From: Chlamydomonas sphaeroides
Taxonomy: Eukaryota > Chlorophyta > Chlorophyceae > Chlamydomonadales > Chlamydomonadaceae
Assembly (NCBI GenBank): GCA_001662425.1
Contig: BDDC01000380.1
Coordinates: 2,438-64,265 of the forward strand
Direction: 5' to 3'
DNA: 61,828 bases
Part shown: piece by piece, positions 57,701-61,828 of the stretch
How the letters are laid out: every line of letters starts with the position of its first letter
Numbering within the stretch: position 1 is the first letter of the stretch
Program-made: the position numbers and the translations under genes
Notes under the pieces: generated by a model
What the model saw: the letters and a program-made list of their open reading frames with translations, nothing else
Told to the model about the DNA's origin: nothing
Databases searched by the model: none

Positions 57701-60700
57701 ACTCGTTATGGCAGGGGCCGCGAGCAGGGTACAGCCTGCTGGCTGAAATGGCCCGCGGTCCATGTCCTGCAGCCACACCCTGCTCGCGCGCATGGCCACA
57801 TCAGGTGCATTGCCACCCCTGCCTGGCTGCTGCGGCGCGCAATGATAGAGTCGAGTTGTTATGAGGGCAGGGTGCCCGTGCATGTAACTAAGTGTCGCTG
57901 CGCACACGAACAGAAGGAGCAGGGTAGGGTAGCAGGGCAGGATGCCGACTGTCAATAAGCCAGACCGCCTGGGGTCTGTTCGTTGGACGAGCACACAGCA
58001 TACTGACCCCGCCGTGACCCCGTACCTGGCAACACACGCACCGCGCGGGGCCCCAGCCAGGTCCTCTGGATTTGCACACGGTGGATGCTTGAGCTGGCGA
58101 ACGTACGGCCCTGCCGTGCGTGCACTGACTTGTGGCACCCTTCCATACATGCCCGGTGCGCCACCAACTTGCTGCACTCAGGTATCTGGCACGTTCCACT
58201 TGATCAGCACCGAGACAGGTGAGCAGGATGGACGGATGCCTGCTGTTGCTGGCTAGCTAGGATATTTTGGGACTCATGTTGCACTTATGAAATCCGCAAT
58301 CTTACAGGCACCCGGAAGCCTTCGATGCTCGCGGCATTGACGACGAGCGCCTCGAGGCATCCGCGGTGTGGAAGAACGGCTACTTTGAGGGCTACGAGAA
58401 GCTGCAGCAGCTTATGCTGAGGACGCAGGCCTACATGGACGAGAGCGGCGAGCGAAGCAACATTGTTGCAAAGCCGCGCCAGAAGGCCGCCGTGGGGGGC
58501 GTGGTTGCCGGCAAGCAACTCGACATGCTTAACAAGGTGTACGGCAACAATTTCAACACGTTTTCGTTCTCTGGTGGCGGCGGCAGCTACTCCTACAGCT
58601 TCAAGACCGCATCCACGCTGTCCACAAAGGTGGGGCTCGTTGCTCAGGAACTGGGCAGCAGGCGGCTGCCGGGCGTGCGTGGAAGAGTACAGCAAGCTCA
58701 TGTACGTGCTGCCTTCCCTCGCGCGCTGGACCCGCCCCAGATCGGCTTCTCCATCAGCTTCAAGGACATGTTTGGGTTCCAGGGAGGCGGAGCAGGCTCG
58801 GTGTTCAGCGCATGGTGTGTGACCTGCGTCAGCTGCTTGTCCGCCAGGCTGATGAGTTGTCAGGTCTCACTCCGCAAGAAACTACTCGCGAGCCACCGCC
58901 ACGCCCGCCCGCCCACGCACCCACCCACGCACCGCCGCACCGGCCGCAGGGTCGAGTCGCATGAGGAGAACGTGTACGGCTTCGAGATCGAGTTCAGCAG
59001 CGAGCGGCTCCAACAGACAGAGCGCGAGCGGATGGTGACTGTGACATTCAGGTGCGTGCGTCGGTGCGCTGGCATGCATTGCAAAGCAATTTGTGGAGCG
59101 CTTCTGGCTGGCTCTTGTGCGTGGACGTTCACCGTTTTGCCGTGATGTGTTGCCATCCTAACCGCAGCGACAAGGACGTGGGCGACCAGTTCCTGGTCAA
59201 GGTGTGTTTGCTGGAGCAGTGGCGCGCGGCCACGCTGTGCTAGACGGGCGGCATGGCACGTGCACCGCCCTCACGAGCTGCTTCGTGCTCTCGGTCGCGC
59301 CTACCCTCCGGCCGCCCGCCTGCCTGCTGCTGCGTGCGTGGCCTACCCGGCGTGGTGTTCACCTCATCAACACGTTCGTTCCTTTCACCTCGCTCGCTCG
59401 ACACATCCATGTCGCGCATGCACGCGGCCCCGCTTGCTACGACCAGCGCGTCACCAACACCCAGGGCGTGCTGCGCGGGCCCGCCCCGGGGCGTGTCACT
59501 ATTACTCATGATTTCTATGCACCTGGCCTGCCCTTGTTGTAATGCAGACGAAGCCCGATGTAGCGTTCGGCACCCCCGTTTTCGAGCTCATGGCCGGTGC
59601 GTGCACGCATGCAGCAGATAGACAGCGGGCTGCACGCCGCCAGTGAGTTTGCTTGCCGCTGGCTGAAGCAGGCCGTGCGTGTCCGCAGGCCGCTCCAAGT
59701 GTCCCTACGAGCCAGGCACCCAGCAGCGCGAGATGGCGCAGCTGTCAGTGTTGGGCGGTGACAACACCCGGGTGCGTGGGCTCCAGGATGCTGCTGGGCT
59801 CGTGCATTGCATCGTGGCCGGCTGCGGCCCGGCTACGGCAGCAGCAGCACACGTGGCCTAAGCGCCCGCACTCCGCCTGCGGCTAGCTGCGCCAGCGTTG
59901 CTGCGTGCCCCTTCCTTGCCGCCGTACCCAGCCACCGGCGTACCCCTGACGCACCAAGCCCTCCCCTTACACCGAACGCAGATCAACCTAAAGCAGGGCG
60001 ACGAGACGCTGTACGAGCTGCTGCTGGAGAACCGCAGCGGCACCGACGAGCCAGTGAGCCGCCGCATGGAGCTTGCCTTGCGCCCTTTTTACTTACAAGC
60101 AGCCTTGCAACCTTTTTACTTGCAACCAGCCTTGGGCCCTTGGGCGGCTGGTGCACGCACTGTGATGCCTGCTAGCCCCGAACCTGCACGTAGTGCTCCC
60201 TTCCCTCTGCTGATGCCGGCTCCACCATACATTTTGCCCCGCCCCCAGGTGTCCATGATGGTGGAGCCCGACCTGGCGTCCAACAACGCGTCCATGTACC
60301 TCCAAATGATGGGGGCGCCTTGGATATCGCCCGTGCCCTTCACGCTGCGGTGCGTGCGAGCGACGGGGGCTTGCAGGACCGCCTACATCGCTTATCATGG
60401 ACCGCCGAAGCCAACACATGGCATGCCGCCTTGCCTGCCCGCCCCATCGTTGCAGGGGTCCCTTTGCCCAGCAGACAAAGGCGCTGGTGTCAGCCCGCTG
60501 CGGGCCCAAGCACACCACCAGCAGCATCGACATTATGGCCAAGGGCACATGTGACGCATGTGAGTACCGTGCAGGCCATGTGGTGCCGAATGAAGCGCGC
60601 GCGATTCTGCCTTCGTTCACATGGGGTATGCTGGCACGCACGCACGGCAGCAGAAAAGGCGGCCGTTTGGACGTGCTCCTCCCTCCACTTCACCCCCGTT

Positions 60701-61828
60701 TGCTTCCATTTACATCCATCCAATTCACCTGCGCGCAGCCGAGTTCGACCGCACTACCCTCACGCTGCTCTGCTACAGCCGCTGCCCCCGTGCTGTCTGG
60801 CCCGAGGTGCGGTCAGCAGATAGTCTGATGTAGCTGCCACAGCGCTTTGCGACATGAACACAGCGTTGCGGCTCAGATTGGTTGCAGTCGATGGGCAGAG
60901 CCGCGCCGGCTTCTGCTGGCTGGTCTATCGGCTGGTGCATGCGCATCCTCATGAGCGGGCCTCGCATCCTCATGAGCGGGCCTCGCATTATCATAAGCGG
61001 GGCTGGGTAGGGCCAGGCAGCGGGGAGGCATCTCCACGCAGGCACGAACGCACGCAGGAACGCCCACGCACATCGTCGCCACCCCACCCATGCCCCTCAT
61101 CAGGCCTGGCCTCCGTTCCAGCCCATGATCTTCAACCGCAGCGACGCAGCCCGTAACCAGGTGTGTATGGCCTGGAGGTGGACCCCCGCTTGATGCGATA
61201 GCAAGTGCTCACATGGCCGCGCACCCGCACTCCGCTTCATCGCCCCTACCCGCAGACCATACGGCTCAAGGTGTTCAACCCGGCCTACACCTACCAGAAG
61301 TGGAACACGCACCCGCGCTTGCGCGAGAACGGCACCGTGGTACGTCAGGGCACTCGGCCTTGAGGTATCGGCATATTTTCTCAAGCTCTCGCGTCTAAGT
61401 TGTCTGGGACGAACTGATTGTGCTCGGCCACCCGTGATCCGTCCCCCAGATCCTGATGGAGGTGCTCAACCTGGTCAGCGACGGAGGCATCTGGCGCCCC
61501 ATCCGCTTCCCCGAGAACGGCACCATTGTCGACTTTTCGATGCTGGAGGACCCCGCCTACGGCTTTGCTGCGTACGACTGGAACCCGGTAAGACCATCCC
61601 CCCGTTCCGTGTTCAAGTCGGATAAGTAAGCGACACCCGACTGCATGACCGAACGCACCGAGCATCTGCATTCTTGCTCGCTTCGTGTGTCTCTCCACAG
61701 CGTTCCACGCTCACCTCGGACGGCGACTACCTGGTCCGGTTCGTGGTGTACTGCGACGCTCTGGTGGGCGGCGGCAGCGACACCCGGTTCGAGGGCGAGC
61801 CCATCCGGCTGCTGCTCGATCTCAAGGA
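9611..61828 (+). CDS. Giant secreted SRCR / pseudo-chitinase / multi-C-type-lectin mosaic protein (3' end outside window)
   Basis: The gene starts at ATG 9611 with a signal peptide and is followed on one strand by about 178 exons with short introns. From 10960 to the right edge the codon phase of each exon end matches the next start, with a few doubtful junctions noted in the parts below. About 23 kb of coding sequence, near 7,800 residues, lies in the window (hand count). Domain order: SRCR x3, FG-GAP, GH18 without catalytic residues, CTLD x2, PAN, Pro-rich rods, Cys repeats, about 14 further CTLDs with PAN, VMO-I-like and WSC-like insertions, FG-GAP, DUF4215, then a large unnamed ectodomain. 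No membrane anchor is seen; it may lie beyond the edge. The likely role is an extracellular or surface glycan-binding protein (inference). It might instead be two or three genes. The coding calls are more certain than the single-gene claim. Confidence 0.6.
9738..10959 (+). other. Unresolved 5' exons of the giant gene
   Basis: The N-terminal half of the first SRCR domain should be coded here, because the next sure exon (10960) begins in phase 1 in mid-domain. One short candidate, 10447-10470, has AG and GTGAGC borders and fits phase 1 after exon 1, but nothing in its sequence identifies it. I could not find the rest. Confidence 0.4.
10960..11612 (+). CDS. SRCR domain 1 (C-terminal part)
   Basis: Exons 10960-11048, 11351-11401 and 11513-11612. 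The reading AWKAYRSGVWSGAGDT, then EPPIILTNLQCKGTEASINAC, ending VGVQCYE, follows the SRCR pattern of a buried I-x-L-x-x-V/L-x-C strand, the GTE-SL loop and a closing V-x-C. SRCR domains are disulphide-bonded extracellular binding modules of scavenger receptors. The first half of the domain is not resolved. Confidence 0.75.
11858..12990 (+). CDS. SRCR domain 2
   Basis: Exons 11858-11922, 12065-12127, 12326-12359, 12660-12738 and the first part of 12913-13058. Key strings are VRLVINGTRT, GRVEVWMGAGWGQMG, VVCRQLGLPFAG, LSCTGGEAGVSSC and AYVACRE. VVCRQLG is the textbook SRCR core. Five exons split the domain, with phases 0, 0, 1, 2 and 1 all matching. Confidence 0.88.
12991..14495 (+). CDS. SRCR domain 3 and linker
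   Basis: Exons: the end of 12913-13058, then 13359-13414, 13593-13644, 13830-13935, 14162-14269 and 14387-14495. The domain reads FAVRLVDGPHPSEGRLEVYLQ, GRWGTVCGEVFDET, LAACKQLAWE, LTGCPADAASIAQC and DVYVKCY. WGTVC and the Cys spacing are SRCR signatures. A short Pro/Thr linker and a Ser/Asp-rich segment then lead to the FG-GAP region. Confidence 0.88.
14651..14680. repeat. 10-bp tandem repeat in intron
   Basis: Three perfect copies of GAGTACGGCA in the intron before the FG-GAP exons. Confidence 0.85.
14729..17431 (+). CDS. FG-GAP/VCBS-like calcium-loop region
   Basis: Exons 14729-15076, 15852-15961, 16157-16193, 16300-16369, 16594-16645, 16767-17261 and 17373-17431. At least five Asp-rich loops recur: LADVTGDGRDDLV, FIDVTGDTAADLV, DTDGDG, SDVNADGLADAVL and AQDVDLDGRDDLMVF. 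They sit at spacings typical of VCBS/FG-GAP beta-propeller blades, where the loops bind calcium. Such repeats occur in integrins and secreted lectins. The start 14729 was chosen because it keeps phase 0 from the previous exon and leads into YYAALEQPVCQ. Confidence 0.8.
15234..15666. other. Element-like intron segment with repeated TGCGCAAA and inverted ends
   Basis: Inside the 15077-15851 intron, TACCGTACAT at 15234-15243 and its complement ATGTACGGTA at 15657-15666 bracket about 430 bp. TGCGCAAA occurs six times in it (15315, 15357, 15509, 15538, 15580 and 15623), with a one-base variant at 15639. This may be a small non-autonomous transposon; no coding is seen. Confidence 0.4.
17933..19845 (+). 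CDS. GH18 chitinase-like domain, catalytic motif lost
   Basis: Exons 17933-18206, 18398-18590, 18767-18916, 19060-19170, 19256-19349, 19427-19602 and 19706-19845, all in phase. The GH18 barrel is visible from strand 1 (RRVVAYFSN), strand 3 (IKVLTSIGGDNGDG), strand 4 (YKLDGMELSWP), through LVAPALGRSYVL, to the last strand GGVGLWDIDSD. GH18 enzymes need D-x-x-D-x-D-x-E on strand 4. Here it reads D-G-M-E-L-S-W-P, so the proton-donor Glu is Pro and the assisting Asp is Ser. The domain is probably a chitin or GlcNAc-binding lectin rather than a hydrolase (inference). Confidence 0.85.
18696..18751. repeat. 28-bp tandem duplication in intron
   Basis: Two near-perfect 28-bp units carrying CACTGTTACGCGGCCCATCC lie just before the acceptor at 18766. 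A diverged third start lies near 18645. Confidence 0.8.
19640..19701. repeat. 31-bp perfect tandem duplication beside a splice acceptor
   Basis: 19640-19670 and 19671-19701 are identical. The second copy runs directly into the acceptor GCAG at 19702-19705 of the last GH18 exon. Confidence 0.9.
20247..21417 (+). CDS. C-type lectin domain 1 (QPD type)
   Basis: Exons 20247-20260 (a 14-base microexon with a GC donor), 20432-20511, 20637-20788, 20890-21012, 21137-21251 and 21396-21417. The domain reads WSDARSHCAAMGGDLAAV, VMVWLGGSD, WASGQPDGRYGGEDC, WWDLGC and LPFVCQ. These are the CTLD landmarks: WIGL-like strand, QPD plus Glu, W-x-D-x-x-C and the closing F-x-C. QPD usually means galactose-type calcium-dependent binding. 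The usual WND is WWD here, so full calcium site 2 is not assured. The microexon is needed to pass from phase 2 to phase 1. Confidence 0.85.
21555..22610 (+). CDS. C-type lectin domain 2 with Pro-rich insertion
   Basis: Exons 21555 to about 21710 (broken by the N gap), 21889-22002, 22085-22207 and the first part of 22302-22744. MADGQKLCRSYGV begins the domain. AELPSL, YMWLGLRSYGEGQ, MFWSDGTF and AWEPGEFGDSACAIIV follow. After the third Cys a run of Pro-rich sequence (about 22350-22510, e.g. PPPPRPPSPSPPPPPSP) interrupts, and the fold closes with LSCQERMPVVCATN. So the rod is inserted inside the CTLD before its last two cysteines. No EPN or QPD motif is present, so it is probably not a classical sugar site. 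Confidence 0.75.
21711..21720. other. Assembly gap (10 N)
   Basis: Ten N bases fall at or just after the end of the first CTLD2 exon, hiding its donor site. The true gap size is unknown. Confidence 0.99.
22610..23652 (+). CDS. PAN/Apple-like module and following Cys region
   Basis: Exons: the end of 22302-22744, then 22922-23010 and 23195-23652. FHCLSRPGGQPL, then DELECAVQCMINPRCVFYVFLP, matches the PAN/Apple pattern of a Cys pair around a short helix followed by an aromatic strand. PAN modules bind proteins or sugars outside cells. The third exon is a Ser/Pro/Ala-rich region with paired cysteines that I cannot assign. Its donor was set at GTGAGT 23653 rather than an earlier GTGTGT because only that keeps phase 0. 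Confidence 0.6.
23752..24754 (+). CDS. Cys module, Pro-rich rods and Cys/PAN-like module A
   Basis: A single 1,003-base exon. It begins with a Cys repeat (YRCPTGMTATGLQ ending ATLRLVCA), then a short Pro-rich run, then GRRRSLLQQ. Next is a Cys module: ICDIELDARYSSSSPGVVRF, ICCGVCGT, FNCTCF, ending GLVQWPSPPPP. A rod of about 95 residues of Pro/Ser repeats follows, then the start of module B (LVCAAVQTNVRYYS). Pro/Ser rods like these are hydroxyproline-glycosylated in volvocine walls (known for the class; inferred here). The RRRSLLQ string could be a processing site, but that is speculative. Confidence 0.8.
25213..26530 (+). CDS. Cys/PAN-like module B and long Pro-rich rod
   Basis: Exons 25213-25262, 25468-25889, 26069-26209 and 26373-26530. 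Module B (NVRYYSTLSGVRIF, YWGYDWTRNQTAAST, AECWCYTST, ending GVIRWPSPPPP) is a diverged copy of module A, sharing the RY-S start, C-x-C core and WPSPPPP end. Then come about 210 residues of almost pure Pro with Ser, Arg and Ala, spread over three exons whose phases (2, 2, 1) match. It should form a stiff polyproline II rod in the extracellular matrix. Confidence 0.8.
25966..25979. repeat. Short telomere-like motif in intron
   Basis: TAGGGTTAGGGTTC, two units only, in the intron 25890-26068. Confidence 0.5.
26647..29723 (+). CDS. Tandem array of C-P-x-G Cys repeats (VMO-I-like, tentative)
   Basis: Exons 26647-26936, 27070-27133, 27326-27398, 27695-27909, 28153-28324, 28470-28498, 28623-28840, 28953-29139 and 29251-29723, all phase-matched. 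At least six units of about 60-100 residues share a start like C-P-x-G-x-x-V and an end like I-x-x-I-x-x-R-C: ACPEGQWVTSVFGRL to IGIRC, TCPNDTAIVAMLW to VAFRC, ACPAGVAALVGKA to IDALC, and YECPERSKVV to LRFEC. The pattern recalls VMO-I, a secreted beta-prism protein, but identity is low. The last exon ends in an Ala/Ser/Gln-rich segment and a further SCPLGVAGLG start. Confidence 0.6.
30055..31008 (+). CDS. C-type lectin domain 3 (EPN type)
   Basis: Exons 30055-30107, 30253-30392, 30526-30626, 30787-30873 and the 10-base microexon 30999-31008. Landmarks: LDWGSARSFCRAQGGDLATF, GVWIGAS, WAEGEPNDLLGVEDCVEM, LAWLDRTC and RRPLCK. EPN followed by Glu suggests mannose/GlcNAc-type calcium binding, but WND is WLD. 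The intron after 30626 uses a GC donor (GCAAGC); reading through instead gives a stop codon at 30645. Splicing restores the unbroken EPNDLLGVEDCVEM. Confidence 0.85.
31175..32362 (+). CDS. C-type lectin domains 4 (half) and 5
   Basis: Exons 31175-31223, 31336-31428, 31560-31707, 31805-31855, 31957-32006 and 32139-32362. CTLD4 has only its first half: LTADEALAFCSRRGGSLASF, then VLVWTGLRN. It runs directly into CTLD5: MAFQEAKGWCQANGGDLSAL, TSVWIQNG and AALGFVCE. CTLD5 lacks EPN/QPD and WND and has lost the loop cysteine, so calcium-dependent sugar binding is unlikely. All phases match. Confidence 0.75.
32505..33397 (+). CDS. C-type lectin domain 6 (QPD type)
   Basis: Exons 32505-32658, 32772-32839, 32940-33083, 33164-33198 and 33344-33397. 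VDWSSASSECAQLGGSGLAAL, YPWLHVGLTRNE, WAADQPDGFNV, ENCTAVMISC, LNDVTCEG and GSFVC line up as a full CTLD. It has QPD, the following Glu (ENC) and LND in place of WND, close to a working galactose-type site. Confidence 0.85.
33529..34330 (+). CDS. PAN-like module joined to a C-terminal CTLD half
   Basis: Exons 33529-33634, 33746-33945 and 34147-34330. The middle exon has AACCSTCSAFAPSCAFWTH, then QQCLLYDG, a PAN/Apple-like Cys cluster. Its donor is GC (GCAAGT), and splicing leads to IRWTSGTASGEPAPA, ALDCAALE and SSRLPVVCR, the second half of a CTLD with EPA in the motif position. The matching first half is not visible, so a PAN-like insertion in a degenerate CTLD is one reading. Confidence 0.65.
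34468..35555 (+). CDS. C-type lectin domain 7
   Basis: Exons 34468-34568, 34717-34783, 34913-35035, 35253-35421 and 35533-35555. The domain reads LSVYDIMLDALAAQDMCQLIG, LTVHIGLSSRG, WAAGEPANSTSA, EACAVAM, WYSRPCRGW and VARPLCQ. EPA takes the place of EPN. The short last exon 35533-35555 was chosen because it fits phase 2 to 1 and supplies the closing Cys. Confidence 0.75.
35648..38160 (+). CDS. C-type lectin domain 8 with VMO-I-like modules nested inside
   Basis: Exons 35648-35732, 35852-35944, 36031-36108, 36229-36347, 36486-36645, 36782-36924, 37099-37148, 37274-37333, 37434-37692, 37790-37844, 37962-37995 and the start of 38121-38420. The first part (DWPSAEQLCRAQGGGLAFF, LGVWIGLHDR, WQWSEYP) is a CTLD first half. 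Then come Cys modules: YPMADCPAGTYVSGIQ to VGLRMQC, WGSTVLCNASN, and TMCDAGHYVCGFYVK to NALHVKCC. The sequence then returns to a CTLD end: QALWYDQEC and NFALCRR. The intron after 36347 has a GC donor (GCAAGC). VMO-I-like is a tentative name. Confidence 0.65.
38161..39382 (+). CDS. C-type lectin domain 9
   Basis: Exons: most of 38121-38420, then 38567-38700, 38816-38847, 38963-39107, 39192-39225 and the start of 39352-39498. A Ser/Arg/Val-rich linker leads to VPMQWPLARSWCEAHSAQLASL, FSVWFGAYHGG, AWGMSAKNPARASCGVL, SWGAALCDQHFM and LCRRPL. No EPN/QPD or WND remains. The 32-base exon 38816-38847 is fixed by phase and by completing FSVWFGAYHGG. Confidence 0.75.
39383..39944 (+). CDS. C-type lectin domain 10
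   Basis: Exons 39352-39498 (latter part) and 39611-39944. Only two exons hold this complete CTLD, fewer than its neighbours: HQEVTWLEARQLCSRKGDTLASI, TKLWLGSRYIPG, GGWVWLDRTPV, SEACLQW, WEAAECSQVALPLCRS. The EPN/QPD position is not conserved. Confidence 0.85.
40062..40741 (+). CDS. WSC-like Cys module
   Basis: Exons 40062-40145 and 40246-40741. In the second exon, GVSWCCFTDLAHGSSNYLPS, then VDMCIDACRLTT and SICRCARALVG, resemble a WSC domain (W-x-C-F-x-D, C-x-x-x-C, then C-x-C), a putative carbohydrate-binding module. A GTGAGT...CCAG stretch at 40369-40444 looks like an intron, but splicing it would shift the frame, while reading through keeps it and supplies the WSC start. Confidence 0.5.
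40952..41815 (+). CDS. C-type lectin domain 11
   Basis: Exons 40952-41264, 41364-41521 and 41622-41815. About 80 residues of unassigned linker are followed by KPTDWNGAQRLCTLHGGHLAVL, TSIWVGLYLAQ, YRWVDGTALAYG, APGNCGTL and GCDNEFAFICE. The ending is very close to the CTLD consensus. EPN/QPD is absent. The acceptor at 40952 follows CTGAG and was chosen to keep phase 2. Confidence 0.85.
42111..42855 (+). CDS. C-type lectin domain 12
   Basis: Exons 42111-42235, 42353-42496 and the first part of 42664-43008. It reads TSWHDALRVCRYTGRELVWL, SGVWTALSQDAGG, GLCGALLLQPG, VVDCRLPMAFACKAG. The intron after 42496 uses a GC donor (GCAAGT). Without it the frame runs to a stop at 42546. Confidence 0.75.
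42856..44023 (+). CDS. C-type lectin domain 13 with intact EPN and WND motifs
   Basis: Exons: the end of 42664-43008, then 43140-43190, 43299-43395, 43479-43544, 43623-43684, 43809-43847 and 43954-44023. A short Pro-rich linker leads to YFYTSATNRSAARAACERIG, AWWFGLTR, then DNDEPNNYGGSEFCLEA, KRNVWNDLDC and LSDYVCMV. EPN, the next Glu and WND are all kept, the full set expected for calcium-dependent mannose or GlcNAc binding. The intron after 43190 has a GC donor. This is the best candidate active lectin in the protein. Confidence 0.9.
44125..45045 (+). CDS. C-type lectin domain 14
   Basis: Exons 44125-44176, 44327-44384, 44480-44526, 44640-44699 and 44813-45045. The domain reads YGNMLTSLQARQWCRANGQVLADF, DWVWSRATW, GYRWVDGTYV, ASCIAMRL, AQGCSSTRRPLCRA. 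The intron after 44384 uses a GC donor (GCAAGT); splicing is needed to join ANGQ to VLADF. Confidence 0.8.
45147..45848 (+). CDS. C-type lectin domain 15
   Basis: Exons 45147-45165, 45247-45393, 45515-45801 and the first bases of 45839-46260. It reads LTWGRGRDVCQSMNAGDLAVF, EIFFGATQLF, WASGQPVFSSIADCAVI, RWCSDIKQFLCLCE. QPV stands where QPD would be. The closing CLCE requires a 37-base intron (45802-45838). Reading through gives a stop. Confidence 0.75.
45849..46813 (+). CDS. Cys linker and C-type lectin domain 16
   Basis: Exons 45839-46260, 46363-46516 and 46637-46813. About 115 residues with paired cysteines, which may hide an unrecognised intron although the frame stays open, lead to MRANWTQAQLLCQLMPGASG. 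Then come PNLWLAFGDFL, REPAACGYL, RRAPCSTRMAMLCMSP. The intron after 46260 uses a GC donor (GCAAGC). Confidence 0.75.
46971..47731 (+). CDS. Second FG-GAP-like motif and DUF4215-like Cys repeat
   Basis: Exons 46971-47038, 47233-47386, 47471-47491 (21 bases) and 47589-47731. VAEVSGDGLPDLM is an FG-GAP/VCBS-type loop. Then TCGDGIPSKDREECDEGPEGN, NDVCTPGCRILDG spells the CGDG...E-CD-G-N...C-x-x-C layout of DUF4215 (myxococcus Cys-rich repeat), spread over three exons. Phases 0, 1, 1 and 0 match, which ties the lectin half to the following ectodomain in one reading frame. Confidence 0.7.
47828..49539 (+). CDS. Unnamed large ectodomain, part 1
   Basis: Exons 47828-47906, 48078-48150, 48252-48434, 48567-48676, 48783-48856, 49014-49169 and 49363-49539, all in phase. 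It is mostly beta-strand-like sequence with sparse cysteines: TPFQYRAFFQTRL, TYRYCVVVSSA, ECRDVKIQWAGQITGEV, and a transthyretin/CarboxypepD_reg-like strand set ending DDSGRYTLTLQ. I do not recognise a named family. The YCV to W-x-G-x-I-x-G-x-V layout recurs, as I recall, in very large uncharacterised surface proteins of algae and protists; I could not check this. Confidence 0.7.
49240..49350. repeat. Three tandem 36-39-bp units in an intron
   Basis: Units begin at 49240, 49276 and 49315 and share TGCCGTAG near the start and GTGTGCCRTCCATSCCTG near the end. They fill much of the intron 49170-49362. Confidence 0.8.
49592..52533 (+). CDS. Unnamed large ectodomain, part 2 (LRDPPG region)
   Basis: Exons 49592-49833 (start uncertain), 49929-49987, 50099-50265, 50369-50503, 50616-50657, 50776-50816, 50915-51026, 51139-51318, 51403-51487, 51619-51704, 51791-51856, 51933-52094, 52230-52308 and 52442-52533. 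Striking strings are ETSLPIAGSV, GCPIQAATVCAVA, NNHTFAV, VGLVGGLCEYALG, and IPVPLLILRDPPG followed by DGSYAKL. The acceptor at 51932 (AATAG) was set by phase; an apparent alternative ends in a stop. Beta-sandwich repeats are likely (inference). Third positions become clearly more A/T-rich from about 50.1 kb. Confidence 0.7.
52613..53428 (+). CDS. Acidic Asp/Glu-rich coil inserted in the ectodomain
   Basis: Exons 52613-52741, 52838-53134 and 53219-53428, all phase 0. The middle exon is built of Asp-Ala and Asp-Ile steps (e.g. DDAIDATDAKAAVIDDVGDA, DIEDLQDAKDIEDADNI) with no Cys, Trp or aromatic residues. The third exon is Lys-rich and helical (KNWNKMKTALSVDNIRAALQ). A charged helical spacer or calcium buffer is possible; neither is shown. 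Confidence 0.75.
53523..55941 (+). CDS. Unnamed large ectodomain, part 3
   Basis: Exons 53523-53600, 53683-53729, 53814-53901, 53982-54022, 54112-54213, 54308-54368, 54438-54494, 54610-54684, 54777-54862, 54941-54977, 55133-55266, 55501-55612 and 55852-55941, all in phase. Motifs: YFEPDGDGSFMLKKKG, AGLGVMICSP, AWYNGEDEESYYKL, GGGDMIL, VWHIKNVILPELQAKI, QRNTVVLNNLKQGSKGWQDIL. The intron after 55612 has a GC donor (GCAAGC). Short exons and low-GC codons continue. Function unknown. Confidence 0.7.
56093..61828 (+). CDS. Unnamed large ectodomain, part 4 (continues off the right edge)
   Basis: Exons 56093-56138 and 58182-58218 (both weak, chosen by phase), 58308-58629, 58741-58814, 58950-59051, 59168-59201, 59548-59596, 59689-59771, 59982-60053, 60249-60349, 60456-60559, 60739-60806, 61122-61160, 61256-61339, 61450-61587 and 61701-61828+. 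Motifs: NTFSFSGGGGSYSYSF, IGFSISFKDMFGF, DKDVGDQFLVK, FGTPVFELMAGRSKCPYEPG, TLLCYSRCPRAVWPE, TSDGDYLVRFVVYC. High-GC codon use returns from 58.3 kb. No stop codon or membrane segment appears before the edge. Confidence 0.7.
56139..58181. other. Long intron with AT-rich island and hairpin; possible transposon insertion
   Basis: At about 2 kb this is several times longer than neighbouring introns. It holds an AT-rich island (about 56340-56450), a 25-base near-perfect hairpin at 56313-56337 (11-bp arms, one mismatch, TGC loop) and a 15-bp direct repeat (TTCAAATCAGCGTTA at 56245-56259 and 56362-56376). The rest (56450-58180) has no coding I can support. Confidence 0.5.
60941..61001. repeat. 20-bp unit, three tandem copies in intron
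   Basis: Three copies of about CTCGCATCCTCATGAGCGGG, the last diverged, in the intron 60807-61121. Confidence 0.8.

Overview
The window looks like nuclear DNA of a volvocine green alga (Chlamydomonas or Volvox relatives). It is GC-rich, with strong G/C third positions in codons and very many short introns. Splice donors are mostly GTGAGY, GTGCGY and GTACGY. There are long Ser-Pro rods like those of volvocine wall glycoproteins, and green-algal hallmarks such as a class III nucleotide cyclase with a long Ala-rich tail and SRCR and C-type lectin domains in one protein. I see no bacterial-style operons, rRNA, tRNA or CRISPR. All gene structures below were spliced by eye.

Layout. (1) 534-4871, plus strand: the 3' part of a nucleotide cyclase gene, running off the left edge. 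(2) 4872-9610: mostly non-genic. It holds a duplicated 65-bp segment and one weak minus-strand candidate gene (7962-9256). (3) 9611 to the right edge, plus strand: one enormous gene. It opens with a signal peptide, and from 10960 to 61828 I can chain about 178 exons (about 23 kb of coding sequence, near 7,800 residues by hand count). Codon phase closes at almost every junction. The gene does not end inside the window.

The protein of the giant gene is a secreted or surface mosaic. In order it has: signal peptide; three SRCR domains; an FG-GAP/VCBS-like calcium-loop region; a GH18 chitinase fold that has lost its catalytic motif; two C-type lectin domains (CTLDs), the second carrying a Pro-rich insertion; a PAN/Apple-like module; Pro-rich rods alternating with two related Cys modules; a tandem array of Cys repeats tentatively like VMO-I (vitelline membrane outer layer protein I); about fourteen more complete or partial CTLDs, interrupted by PAN-like, VMO-I-like and WSC-like modules; a second FG-GAP-like motif; a DUF4215-like Cys repeat; and a very long beta-sandwich-rich ectodomain (47.8 kb onward) that I cannot name. 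That ectodomain holds an acidic coil and a stretch of clearly lower GC.

Read together, the parts suggest a giant extracellular glycan-binding or scavenger-type protein of the cell surface or extracellular matrix. Both the mannose-type (EPN) and galactose-type (QPD) CTLD signatures occur in it, alongside a chitin-fold domain that probably binds without cutting. Whether it is truly one transcript, or two or three adjacent genes that happen to keep phase, needs transcript evidence. Low-confidence spots are the first SRCR exons (9738-10959), the 10-base N gap in CTLD2, the frame choice at 49540-49712 and the 2-kb intron at 56139-58181.
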